The notes: generated by a model from the sequence alone, not told the origin. A DNA stretch of 24,763 bases from Candidatus Thorarchaeota archaeon (GCA_016840825.1 JAEORN010000010.1:1-24763), one strand, 5' to 3'. Positions 1-7,361 are shown, numbered from the stretch's first letter. Translations and numbers: made by a program.

Positions 1-307
1 TCGTGAGTGTGCCCTTAACGTAATGAATACCAGCAGATTGAAGATAGACTAATCCGTTGTTCTTTAGATTCCTAAGACTTCCAAGCACAATCTGAGTCAC
101 CTCTTCATCCGTCAATTCGATTCCTTTGCCAGGAGTCTGTAATGTTTCGGTCATCTTCAGAACATTACGAATTGAGCTTAACTGTCGCCTATTACTGTCA
201 TAAGGATTTGAAAAAAGCCATAGGAGAACTATTAGGTCAATCACAGACATGCCAATATCTGGATTCCTGAGCAACGTTTTCTTTGCTACAAGTTCGACTA
301 TTGGCAT
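1..307 (-). CDS. Partial hypothetical protein, possible winged-helix domain (C-terminus off the left edge)
   Basis: An open frame starts with ATG at 307 and runs off the left edge without a stop, giving 102 visible residues. A GGTGAT ribosome binding site lies just upstream of the ATG. The protein begins MPIVELVAKKTLLRNP. A helix-rich segment around residues 68-95, with LRNLKNNGLVYLQ, looks like the recognition helix and wing of a winged-helix domain, as in many archaeal DNA-binding proteins. It lies 51 bases downstream of the zinc-ribbon/winged-helix gene on the same strand, so the two are probably co-transcribed. The family is not recognised, and the missing C-terminus prevents a better call. 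Confidence 0.6.
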   Translation of the reverse strand, partial: MPIVELVAKKTLLRNPDIGMSVIDLIVLLWLFSNPYDSNRRQLSSIRNVLKMTETLQTPGKGIELTDEEVTQIVLGSLRNLKNNGLVYLQSAGIHYVKGTLT

Positions 308-358
308 ATATATCACCGTAATTGATGTAAAAGCACTATTGAATGGTTCGAATCATCC

Positions 359-1069
359 TCAGATGATGCGTACATGTCCTTGAAGAGGCTCATATATTTC
401 ACCAGCACTCATGAGCTTCTCTAGCGACGAAATCACTGATGCTGAAGAGATGTGCTTCTCTTTGTAGTATTCCAATAAGAATTCAATGCTCAAGCCATCT
501 TCTTCATGTCGAAGTAGTCTAAGAATATCACGGCTGATATCGCGTGTTCCTTCCTCTGTATTCTCTTTTGTATCAGGCATTTTAACTAGCTTTACTGTCC
601 AAGGTCTGGGAAAAATGAGGACTCCACCATTTGCCATAATCGTAAGTTGTTTTTCAACCCAATCCCAATCAAGATGTATTGTTTCAGACAGTTCCTCTAG
701 TTTAGTTAATGAGAGAGGGTTTTCTCTGGCATGGGAGTCTAGTAGGTCTAATAGTCTTGCTCTCTTTCCAGTAGGGATCTCATCGTCATCCTGTATGAGA
801 TCGGTTGCTGAGAGTTTCTTGATTGGAATTAATGCCTTTACACGCTCGCGGGAACGTTCTACAGCCTTTTCGAATTCATCACCTCCACGAGACGCATTGA
901 ACTTCTTGACAGCGGAAGAAGCTGCTTCGTGTCCATCGACTACGACTACTGAGGCTTTCGAGATATCGATGATATTTCCACAATAGCTACACCTTCGTCG
1001 TTTCTGTCCAACGGGGGCATTGGTGAAATTTCGACATTTCGGACACATGAAGATGAAGAATTCACTCAC
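359..1069 (-). CDS. DUF1922-like zinc ribbon protein with C-terminal MCM-type winged helix
   Basis: The N-terminus has a four-cysteine zinc ribbon: FFIFMCPKC, then RRRCSYCGNIIDI. This resembles the archaeal DUF1922 ribbon, where FFIF-type residues precede the first CxxC. A charged helical region follows, then a helical domain near residues 110-160. The last 60 residues end in KLMSAGEIYEPLQGHVRII. This matches the C-terminal winged helix of archaeal and eukaryotic MCM helicases (G-x-IYEP-x-x-G), but there is no AAA+ ATPase here. The open frame extends to an ATG at 1111, but a TATA-like sequence (ATTATATG, minus strand) covers that ATG. I prefer GTG at 1069, which has GGTG eight bases upstream and keeps the whole ribbon (236 aa). 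A role in nucleic-acid binding is inferred. The divergent neighbour is a ferredoxin. Confidence 0.75.
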   Translation of the reverse strand: MSEFFIFMCPKCRNFTNAPVGQKRRRCSYCGNIIDISKASVVVVDGHEAASSAVKKFNASRGGDEFEKAVERSRERVKALIPIKKLSATDLIQDDDEIPTGKRARLLDLLDSHARENPLSLTKLEELSETIHLDWDWVEKQLTIMANGGVLIFPRPWTVKLVKMPDTKENTEEGTRDISRDILRLLRHEEDGLSIEFLLEYYKEKHISSASVISSLEKLMSAGEIYEPLQGHVRII

Positions 1070-1190
1070 TAAGATAACACCAACCTCATACTGAAGTAAG
1101 CGATTGCACATATAATGTACTCGAAGTATGCGTCAAATGAATATCATTATATCCAAGGGCAGGTCAGCGAAGCTCAGAGGTTGTCTTTAG

Positions 1191-1412
1191 ATGGCAAGGA
1201 AAGCTCGTGAGATAGTTGTCAACCCAAAATACTGCAAAGGATGCCACATTTGCATTGCAGTATGTCCGCACTCGGTTCTCAAAAAATCAGAACAGGTTGA
1301 CAATAGAGGCTTCTTTCTGCCAGAAGTAGAGAACCTTGAAGCATGCAAAGTCTGTCATATATGCGAGATGCACTGCCCAGATTTTGCAATTCGTGTTGTT
1401 GAGCAAGAATAG
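1191..1412 (+). CDS. 2x[4Fe-4S] ferredoxin, KorD/PorD-like delta subunit of 2-oxoacid:ferredoxin oxidoreductase
   Basis: This 73-residue protein has two complete [4Fe-4S] motifs: C15-x2-C18-x2-C21-x3-C25-P and C52-x2-C55-x2-C58-x3-C62-P. The spacer between them contains NRGFFLPEVENLEACKVC, typical of the delta subunit (KorD/VorD/PorD type) of 2-oxoacid:ferredoxin oxidoreductases. That subunit passes electrons from the thiamine-dependent catalytic subunits to ferredoxin in the cytoplasm. The alpha, beta and gamma genes that usually accompany it are absent: the next gene is an unrelated coiled-coil protein. It may serve a complex encoded elsewhere or act as a free ferredoxin. AGAGGTTG lies eight bases before the ATG, supporting the start. 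The ferredoxin fold is certain; the delta-subunit role is moderately sure. Confidence 0.88.
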   Translation: MARKAREIVVNPKYCKGCHICIAVCPHSVLKKSEQVDNRGFFLPEVENLEACKVCHICEMHCPDFAIRVVEQE

Positions 1413-1512
1413 ACCTACTTTTCTGCCTTTCTGGAATGACTAAATATAACACACACGATAAAATAGTATTAGGGCGACTTAATATTCGCATAGTTAGCCA
1501 AAGGTGCAGATG

Positions 1513-2082
1513 ATGGCAAATCCACAAATACCAATATTGTTAGAGCTAAAGAGACATCTTGAGGAAGAGTTGGAAACTCTGAAACAAAGAACAAGACAGA
1601 TTGAGAGCTTTATAGAGGCTCTGGATTCGACTATCACCACAAGTAGTTTTACTACTGCAGATACCGGTCTGGCTAGCACTGCACCTACCACAACGACAAG
1701 TACGTCATCAAGACCGACTAGTGTCCCAGAATTACGTAGTATTGTTCTGTATAATAAAGGACGAGAGCTTGAACTAGGTACGCTTGAAATTACTAGGAGT
1801 GAAATCAGAGCAATACCAGCTAGTCACGCAATCTATGATATTAAACGTGGTGCGTTCGCCAGATTCTTTGTTGAGAAAATTCTAGGGAAATTCCAAGGCG
1901 AGGACAGGAAGAAGGTAGAGAGCGGAGAGATCACTTGGAATGACGCTTTTGATTTTGAAGTGCGTGCAGAGGACGGGATACTAGAGGAGATAGTCATTCG
2001 AAATTATGGCAGTGAATCACGATTAGAAGAGATCGAACGCGCGTTGCGATGGTCTTTAGAGAAAATCTATCGGGCAAGATGA
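1513..2082 (+). CDS. Hypothetical protein: N-terminal coiled coil, Thr/Ser-rich linker, globular C-terminal domain
   Basis: Family not recognised. Three parts are visible. Residues about 8-40 form an amphipathic coiled coil (LLELKRHLEEELETLKQ). Residues about 40-72 are a low-complexity Thr/Ser/Ala linker (APTTTTSTSSRP). Residues about 75-189 form a charged alpha/beta domain containing FFVEKILGKF and EEIVIRNYGSE. There is no signal peptide or membrane segment, so it is probably cytosolic. The frame is open from a GTG at 1504, but AAGGTG at 1501-1506 is an ideal ribosome binding site for ATG 1513 (six-base spacer), with ATG 1510 as the alternative. The layout suggests an oligomerising adaptor or scaffold, which is inference only. 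Confidence 0.7.
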   Translation: MANPQIPILLELKRHLEEELETLKQRTRQIESFIEALDSTITTSSFTTADTGLASTAPTTTTSTSSRPTSVPELRSIVLYNKGRELELGTLEITRSEIRAIPASHAIYDIKRGAFARFFVEKILGKFQGEDRKKVESGEITWNDAFDFEVRAEDGILEEIVIRNYGSESRLEEIERALRWSLEKIYRAR

Positions 2083-2191
2083 AAATGCATTAGGCGCGTA
2101 ACACTTCCCTCGCAAACCTCAACTTCCTATGGAGTTTTAAGGGATTAAGGAATTTTAGGAAGATAAGAGAGACGCCAAGAGTGGAGAGAAG

Positions 2192-2806
2192 ATGGAATAC
2201 CGACATGACCCAAGCGAGATTTCAGTTAGTTCCAAGATTGTGGTCAATATGCTAAGGGATGCCCATCAGTTCTTTATTCAACACAAGATAGACGACGCCT
2301 ATCAGACAATGGCACTCAATCTTATTAGAAGATACATCTCGCAGGAAGGAGCACCTAGAGAACCAGATCCATTCTTCGGTGCAGCTCTATACATGGTTAC
2401 AAGACATCCTTGGAGTTACCCGAATCCTCTGACGAAGTCTGAATTCGCCATGAAACTCAGAATGAAAGAGTCAAGCCTTGAGTGGTATACAGATAGTATC
2501 GTAGAAAAACTCAGTTTTGTGGTTCTACACGATAAGAATCAACTACCATTCTTCGTTGACTCTCAGGGTACAATTGCAAGCGTCATCTCCTCTGTTGTAA
2601 AATCTAGTGTCGGAGAAGAGGTTGTAAGAAGTGTAATTTCAAATTCGATGATTGCACCTTTCACACTTGCTCAACAGATAGTAGACAGATTGTGTAATAT
2701 CGTAAATATTGTGCCCATAGCCTTTGAGCAAGAGCTTCAGTCTCTTGTTCAACGTATGATTGAAGAAGAAAGCGAAAGGCTACTGATTCAGCTACGAGGG
2801 CATTAA
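2192..2806 (+). CDS. Hypothetical protein with possible TFIIB/cyclin-like fold
   Basis: A 204-residue, mostly helical protein. Residues about 61-105 (AALYMVTRH, then LTKSEFAMKLRMKESSLEW) follow the pattern of a cyclin-fold repeat of archaeal TFB/TFIIB. In that fold, an AA-x-x-Y helix is followed by a helix-turn-helix in which 'x-x-E-x-A-x-x-x-x-V-x-x-x-T/S-L' residues are conserved. There is no N-terminal zinc ribbon or B-reader, so it is not a normal TFB. The C-terminal 90 residues are helical with no recognised motif. GGAGAGAAG immediately before ATG 2192 supplies a ribosome binding site. No operon partner: the downstream gene is convergent. The gene is real; the fold assignment is tentative. 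Confidence 0.7.
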   Translation: MEYRHDPSEISVSSKIVVNMLRDAHQFFIQHKIDDAYQTMALNLIRRYISQEGAPREPDPFFGAALYMVTRHPWSYPNPLTKSEFAMKLRMKESSLEWYTDSIVEKLSFVVLHDKNQLPFFVDSQGTIASVISSVVKSSVGEEVVRSVISNSMIAPFTLAQQIVDRLCNIVNIVPIAFEQELQSLVQRMIEEESERLLIQLRGH

Positions 2807-2813
2807 CTTGCGC

Positions 2814-3128
2814 TTAGGAGTTTTCTGGCTGAAGCGTGACTTCTTCAATGAGCTCCTTACCAGCAACAACTTGATCAATTGAGTGAATAACTGCACCAGC
2901 CTCTTGAAGTATTTCTTTAATGCTCTCATAACTGATATTATTTCCTTCAAGAGTTACTGTGATAGATTCAGTATTCTGATCGACTTCTTTCAACGTTATA
3001 TTCACACCTTCAACTCGCTCATCTCGTGATATCATTAGTGCAAGATCAGTGAGTCGGGGACTATGTGGTTTCAAAACATCCAAAACAATTCTACGAATGC
3101 CATGCGGCAACTTTTTCTCAAACCCCAT
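2814..3128 (-). CDS. DUF211 family protein
   Basis: A 104-residue protein matching the archaeal DUF211 family (ferredoxin-like alpha/beta fold) along its whole length. Visible family signatures are [15 protein letters not shown] near the N-terminus, the [17 protein letters not shown] segment, [17 protein letters not shown], and the closing [13 protein letters not shown]. The length is normal for the family. Known members form oligomers in the cytoplasm, and their biochemical role is not established. The gene is convergent with the cyclin-like gene, with only seven bases between stop codons. The ATG at 3128 has no strong ribosome binding site, so a leaderless or weakly translated start is possible. 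Confidence 0.9.
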   Translation of the reverse strand: MGFEKKLPHGIRRIVLDVLKPHSPRLTDLALMISRDERVEGVNITLKEVDQNTESITVTLEGNNISYESIKEILQEAGAVIHSIDQVVAGKELIEEVTLQPENS

Positions 3129-3356
3129 AACGGCCTACTGGCCTACATTCTATAATTCTTGGGAGGGAAATCTCTTGTTAAAGCTTCCTGAGTAGTAGTT
3201 TTCGTCATTTAACGGTAATTTTCCTCCAATTCGCGGTTTATCTGAGATATACAATGTCATTGCCCCAAGGCTTATAATCACGTGGTGACAGTTTATGTTG
3301 AATCACCAATCTGGATTGATTTGTGATTTAGCCGGGAAAAAGGAAGGGACGCTCGC

Positions 3357-3665
3357 TTGAAGCAAGCTAGACTAGATAAGCGCACACAGAGTCCTCCAAA
3401 CTTGGAAGGAATAAGGATATCTCATAGAGAGAAGGTACCAACTCGATGGATGGATATTGATCTTTCTGAATTCAAGGTAAATCCATTGTGGCCCATACTT
3501 GTTGAAACCACTATGAGAAGTCCATTGTACTCAAATCTACTGGGTTACACGCATGATCAAATCATTCCCAATAATCCAAATATCTCGCCGAAAGAGCTTG
3601 CTAGCAAATTATCTATCTCAATTGGAGAGGCGCTAGTTATTCTTGATGCTATCCGATGTGAGTGA
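3357..3665 (+). CDS. Small hypothetical helix-turn-helix-like protein upstream of hypD
   Basis: Family not recognised. This 102-residue frame starts at TTG 3357, with AAGGAAGG ending about ten bases upstream. The first 40 residues are basic and probably flexible. Residues about 74-100 (NISPKELASKLSISIGEALV) read as a helix-turn-helix, suggesting DNA binding. An internal ATG at 3450 (MDIDLSEF) would give a 71-residue protein that keeps this motif and is a reasonable alternative start. The TTG overlaps the TGA of a 21-codon frame starting at 3295. The gene precedes hypD by 68 bases on the same strand and may be co-transcribed with it. A link to hydrogenase maturation rests on position only. Confidence 0.55.
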   Translation: MKQARLDKRTQSPPNLEGIRISHREKVPTRWMDIDLSEFKVNPLWPILVETTMRSPLYSNLLGYTHDQIIPNNPNISPKELASKLSISIGEALVILDAIRCE

Positions 3666-3733
3666 GTTTTCACTGCTGCATGAGTAGCTTTATTCGCTGA
3701 TTAACTCAAAATCACCTTGATTGAGGTGTAGCC

Positions 3734-4810
3734 TTGGAACAGCGTGACTTTCGCAGCTCTAAATACGCTAATGCAGTTGTTGAGGAGATAAAGCGTCTAG
3801 TAAGGGATAGAAAACTCAGGATTGTTCATGTATGTGGAACACACGAAGATACAATCAGTAGTCATGGATTGAGGTCACTCTTACCGAACAATATCTCATT
3901 GATAGCAGGGCCTGGTTGCCCAGTTTGTGTATGTGCAGCACAGGATGTAGATAAGGCGATTGAGCTAGCAAGACAAGGACATATCATCACAACATTTGGC
4001 GATATGATTAGGGTACCTTCTACATCTTCTTCCCTTGTGAAAGAAAGAGCGAAAGGCGCTGATGTACGTATTGTATATGGTGTAAATGATGCTGTGGAGA
4101 TTGCACGCAATAATCCAAATCAAGAAGTCATCTTCATTGGTGCAGGATTTGAAACCACAGCACCTACCATGGCAATTGAGGTTGCCAAAACACCTCCTAG
4201 TAACTTTTCCATACTTACTTCATTGAAAATAATCCCTCCAGCTATGGAAATCTTGGTTAATCTAGATGGATTCGCAGTGGATGGGTTCATTACTCCAGGT
4301 CATGTAAGTGCAATAATAGGAACAAATGCCTTTTCACCCCTTGCAGAAACTCACAAAGTCCCATGTGTCGCTGCAGGCTTTGAGCCGTTAGATGTACTTG
4401 AAGCAGTTAGGATGCTACTGGTCCAGATAGGTGAAGGGAGAAGCGTTTCAGAGAATGAATATACTCGAGTTGTTCGACCTGAAGGTAATTTGGCAGCACA
4501 ACAGATTATCGAGAGAGTTTTTGAGATCAAGGATGCTCCGTGGCGAGGGCTTGGTACTATTCCAGAATCAGGACTTTTCATTAGATCAGAATACAGGGAG
4601 TTTGATGCTCGATATAGATTCGATTTCCCACCTATAGAATCAGTGGATATCCTACCCGGATGCAAATGCCACGAGGTTATCCTTGGGATGATTGACCCTA
4701 CTGATTGCTCATTATTTGGAAAGAGATGTACTCCAGAAGATCCTTATGGTCCTTGTATGGTTGGACATGAAGGGACTTGCAGGATAAGGCATGAAAGTGG
4801 AGGCATGTAA
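3734..4810 (+). CDS. hypD: [NiFe]-hydrogenase maturation factor HypD
   Basis: Full-length HypD (358 aa), the cytoplasmic Fe-S scaffold which, with HypC, holds the iron on which the Fe(CN)2CO group of [NiFe] hydrogenases is built. Family hallmarks are present: HVCGTHE with C34, GPGCPVCV with C62 and C65, the FIGAGFETTAPT loop, FITPGHVSAIIG, and the cysteine-rich C-terminus (PGCKCHEVILG, then further cysteines up to GTCRIRH) that binds a [4Fe-4S] cluster. The start is TTG 3734, with GAGGTG five bases upstream. No other hyp genes or hydrogenase subunits are in the window. The convergent neighbour is a MobA-like enzyme. Confidence 0.97.
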   Translation: MEQRDFRSSKYANAVVEEIKRLVRDRKLRIVHVCGTHEDTISSHGLRSLLPNNISLIAGPGCPVCVCAAQDVDKAIELARQGHIITTFGDMIRVPSTSSSLVKERAKGADVRIVYGVNDAVEIARNNPNQEVIFIGAGFETTAPTMAIEVAKTPPSNFSILTSLKIIPPAMEILVNLDGFAVDGFITPGHVSAIIGTNAFSPLAETHKVPCVAAGFEPLDVLEAVRMLLVQIGEGRSVSENEYTRVVRPEGNLAAQQIIERVFEIKDAPWRGLGTIPESGLFIRSEYREFDARYRFDFPPIESVDILPGCKCHEVILGMIDPTDCSLFGKRCTPEDPYGPCMVGHEGTCRIRHESGGM

Positions 4811-4814
4811 TAGC

Positions 4815-5432
4815 CTATCTCTTCATCTCGAGCTTTCTTAGGTCTGCAAGGGTGTTAATATTCATGAATGATTCCAAGTTAGGATCGAATGTTTTCAAGA
4901 CTTCTGTGGAAACGTATAGGACATTTTTGAGTGCGTCCAAAAAATCTTGCATCTTACGTTTTCCCGATTCCAGTACAGATAGCCCTCTTGAATAGGCATG
5001 TTCAGTAAGATAGACACCGTGGAGTGGTTCTACAAAGCCATTTGGCCAGCTGGGAATTATTGCTCCATGATTAGCGCTGAGCTGGTGAAGAGCTTTCAGA
5101 AGTTCCTTTTTTATTAAAGGAGTGTCAACTGGAAGGAGATGGGTGTGTAATGTATTTGCGTATTCAAACGCAGTGACAGCTCCATCAAGAGCAGACTTAG
5201 TTGAGTTCTCTGGATCAGATACTATTTCAATATCGGGAATAATTTGGTGAATTTCATTGGCTTGATCTTCATTTGATACAACAACAAGAGTCCGTGGAGA
5301 GAGAGTTCGTGCAATGGATATCATATGTGAAACCAATGGCGTTCCTCTGAAATTTGCTAGTGCTTTCTGAGATCCAAATCTCGAAGAATTTCCGCCAGCT
5401 AGGATTGCTACAGTGATATCATCAGATTCCAT
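4815..5432 (-). CDS. mobA: MobA-like molybdenum cofactor guanylyltransferase / NTP transferase
   Basis: This 205-residue protein carries the MobA-like nucleotidyltransferase signatures: LAGGNSSRFGSQKA (residues 11-24) for the nucleotide and pyrophosphate loop, PVDTPL (101-106) for the metal-binding aspartate, FVEPLHGVY (about 133-141), and a C-terminal FMNINT. MobA transfers GMP from GTP to molybdopterin to form the dinucleotide cofactor of Mo/W enzymes. Related MocA and other NTP transferases share this fold, so cofactor specificity is inferred. The ATG at 5432 has AGGAG eight bases upstream. Its stop is four bases from the hypD stop in convergent orientation. Formate dehydrogenase-type and hydrogenase enzymes often coexist, which would fit this pair. 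Confidence 0.88.
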   Translation of the reverse strand: MESDDITVAILAGGNSSRFGSQKALANFRGTPLVSHMISIARTLSPRTLVVVSNEDQANEIHQIIPDIEIVSDPENSTKSALDGAVTAFEYANTLHTHLLPVDTPLIKKELLKALHQLSANHGAIIPSWPNGFVEPLHGVYLTEHAYSRGLSVLESGKRKMQDFLDALKNVLYVSTEVLKTFDPNLESFMNINTLADLRKLEMKR

Positions 5433-5776
5433 CTCTATCGCTCCTGAATCATTAGATGATTCTTAGGTCTTGAAAATCTTATTCCCTTTAGAAAAGATAT
5501 TGCAAGAAAAAGAAATTGGAGGGATGTTCTCATAACGAGAGGAACTCCATCACAGCCCGATGACTCGGCCTGAATCATAGAAGAATGGGCTCAGTATAGC
5601 CAAACTAAGTCAGTGAACGACGCCCTCCAAAGAAATCAAACTAGGTGAAATGATTGTGATTAGGACTATCGTTCAGTAAACCATCTTAGTTCGCCATTCT
5701 TTTGCGTGTACATTCCTAAATAAGGTTAAGCAAGAAAAAACTCCATTTCTCAAGATTAATAAATTAGCTATAGAGA
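5433..5776. other. 344-base intergenic region with a possible structured RNA at 5516-5630
   Basis: No convincing ORF. The flanks are AT-rich, but 5516-5630 is visibly more GC-rich. Its ends are perfectly complementary: TTGGAGGG (5516-5523) with CCCTCCAA (5623-5630). Nested pairings are AGCCC (5554-5558) with GGGCT (5587-5591), and GTTCTC with GAG-AG-GAAC near 5526-5545. It does not match tRNA, 5S rRNA, SRP RNA or RNase P consensus. A C-box-like GATGA and a CTGA occur at 5559-5573, but C' and D boxes are not convincing. A single 8-bp stem could arise by chance in a region this size, so the RNA call is weak. An AT-rich TATA-like element (TTAATAAATTA, about 5756-5766) probably drives the downstream gene. 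Confidence 0.3.
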
Positions 5777-6517
5777 ATGAGCTTCGATGGGACAATGACT
5801 TCTGATAGAATCCGTGATACATTCAATCCTACAAAACTAGATTTGGTCATCGCATTGATTGCTTCAATTCTGCTACCTATTGCTGCAGGATCTCTCTTTG
5901 ACTTCACAGGAGCATTGATTCCCATGGCTATGTACTATGGCCTCTTCGCTGTTGCCATTGTGAAATGGCGAAAAGGAAGCCTTGATTATCAAATACGAAA
6001 AGACGCTTGGCGAACTCAATTCCGTGCATACTTTACGCCACTATTCTTTGTTTTGTTCCTCTTACAATCAGTGCTTGTACTGTCGTCATGGTTTACATTG
6101 AATAGGGTAGAACCTGTTGAGCCATCTGGATGGATTCTGACACTTATCATATGGGCACCAATCAATGCCTTTGCTGAGCAACTAATTTGGCTCTACACAT
6201 TTGACTCCTTTGCCGAGTATTTCAAAGAAGGAGTCATGAGAAAGGTGTTGACAGTTATTGGAGGAATCCTATACCTCACACTCATCGGTCTAATACATGC
6301 GTTCTTCTGGGGTAAGTTCTTACTTGGTAGTGAGTACATGTTTCCTTTCACAGAGCTATTCTTCGTTATACAATTCATAATGCCTATTGGGTACATATTT
6401 CTATATAGACGAACAGGAAGTATGTGGCCAATTGCCATAATCCATCTATTCCTAAATCTTACAGGGATTTTATTCAGTGGATATTCAATCCTACCCTATT
6501 TAGTTGTCATATCCTGA
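5777..6517 (+). CDS. CPBP-like (Rce1/Abi type) polytopic membrane protein with degenerate first motif
   Basis: A 246-residue protein with about seven hydrophobic segments. The arrangement resembles CPBP intramembrane proteases (the Rce1/Abi family). Motif 1, normally EExxxR, appears as EQLIWL near residues 135-140, so the second glutamate and the arginine are replaced. Later motifs look intact: LIGLIHAFFWG (histidine of motif 2) and IIHLFLN (HxxxN of motif 4). With half of motif 1 missing it may lack protease activity, or be a distant family member with another role. It starts at ATG 5777 without a ribosome binding site; the TATA-like element about 15 bases upstream suggests a leaderless or short-leader transcript. 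ATG 5795 is an alternative. No functional partner is evident. Confidence 0.72.
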   Translation: MSFDGTMTSDRIRDTFNPTKLDLVIALIASILLPIAAGSLFDFTGALIPMAMYYGLFAVAIVKWRKGSLDYQIRKDAWRTQFRAYFTPLFFVLFLLQSVLVLSSWFTLNRVEPVEPSGWILTLIIWAPINAFAEQLIWLYTFDSFAEYFKEGVMRKVLTVIGGILYLTLIGLIHAFFWGKFLLGSEYMFPFTELFFVIQFIMPIGYIFLYRRTGSMWPIAIIHLFLNLTGILFSGYSILPYLVVIS

Positions 6518-6581
6518 TTGGCAATCTTTAAGATTGAACCACATAGCCTTTCAGGAACACCCCCTTCAATTAGCCTAAAGT

Positions 6582-7361
6582 GTGGTATTGAGGATGATTA
6601 CGAAGAAGGACAAACAAGAGTTCCTAGAGTTTGCGAAAACTACATCTTTGAAAGCGGGAAAATCGACTTTGGAGTATTACGGGAATATTTCCCAAGTTGA
6701 GAGAAAAGCTGATGATACTCCTGTCACAATAGCTGATAGGAAAACTGAGGAATTCATTCGTTCTGAGATTCTTTCCAAATATCCTTCTCACGATATCGTC
6801 GGAGAGGAGTTCAAAAGCAAAGAGACCGCTTCTGAATTCAGGTGGGTCATCGATCCCATTGATGGAACTTCATCTTTTGTTAGAAAGGTTCCTCTCTATA
6901 CGGTACTTCTTGCATTGCAGTATAAGGGTACGCCAATAGTAGGAGTCATTTACGCACCTCGTTTAGATGAGATAGTCTATGCTGCAGAAGGATTGGGATG
7001 CTATTACAATGGACAACGAGCTAGTGTATCCTCCACTAAAACTCTTGGTGAAGCTTGGATACAAGTAACGGATTATGCAGATTTGAAAAGACGAAGACCA
7101 GACTTCACTGAAAGGTTGCTTGGAATGGCTCATTCTTGCAGAACCTGGGGTGATGCTTATGGATATCTTCTAGTAGCGACAGGTAGAGTCGATGTCATGA
7201 TCGATCCCATCATGGCACCCTGGGATATAGCACCATTGCATCCAATCATATCAGAGGCGGGAGGAGTATTCACAGACCTGGATGGAAATGAGAACCCAAT
7301 GGGAAATTCAGCACTGGCATGCAATGAACATCTGCATGAAGAAATCATGAAGATAATCTAG
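6582..7361 (+). CDS. Inositol monophosphatase family enzyme, probable histidinol-phosphatase (HisN type)
   Basis: A complete 259-residue member of the Mg2+-dependent inositol monophosphatase superfamily. The metal-binding motifs are GEE (residues 74-76), DPIDGT (91-96) and PWDIAPLHPIISEAGG near residue 215. The combination of FIRSEILSKYPSHDIVGEE with WVIDPIDGTSSF and PLYTVLLAL resembles HisN histidinol-phosphatases (dephosphorylating L-histidinol phosphate in histidine synthesis) more than suhB or archaeal FBPase/IMPase. Substrate remains inferred, and no his genes are nearby. The frame opens at GTG 6582, with ATG 6594 the alternative; neither has a well-placed ribosome binding site. The 3' end overlaps the convergent histidine kinase gene by 17 bases. 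Confidence 0.9.
   Translation: MVLRMITKKDKQEFLEFAKTTSLKAGKSTLEYYGNISQVERKADDTPVTIADRKTEEFIRSEILSKYPSHDIVGEEFKSKETASEFRWVIDPIDGTSSFVRKVPLYTVLLALQYKGTPIVGVIYAPRLDEIVYAAEGLGCYYNGQRASVSSTKTLGEAWIQVTDYADLKRRRPDFTERLLGMAHSCRTWGDAYGYLLVATGRVDVMIDPIMAPWDIAPLHPIISEAGGVFTDLDGNENPMGNSALACNEHLHEEIMKII

Noticed and set aside
486..986. 166-residue plus-strand frame opposite the zinc ribbon gene
   Set aside because: Ser-rich antisense shadow of a gene with clear zinc-ribbon and winged-helix motifs.
3129..3146. Short direct repeat GGCCTACTGGCCTAC before the DUF211 gene
   Set aside because: Two seven-base copies only, with no further copies; not enough for a repeat element.
5559..5573. Possible C/D box sRNA (GATGA and CTGA)
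   Set aside because: Box C deviates from RTGATGA and no convincing C' and D boxes at proper spacing were found.
5516..5630. 5S rRNA, SRP RNA or RNase P RNA in the 5433-5776 gap
   Set aside because: Size resembles 5S rRNA, and a GAGGAA stretch recalls RNase P, but the conserved loops and the 3' RNase P motif are absent.
6518..6700. 60-residue plus-strand frame before the IMPase gene
   Set aside because: It overlaps the 5' part of the clearly conserved IMPase/HisN gene in another frame and has no recognisable features.
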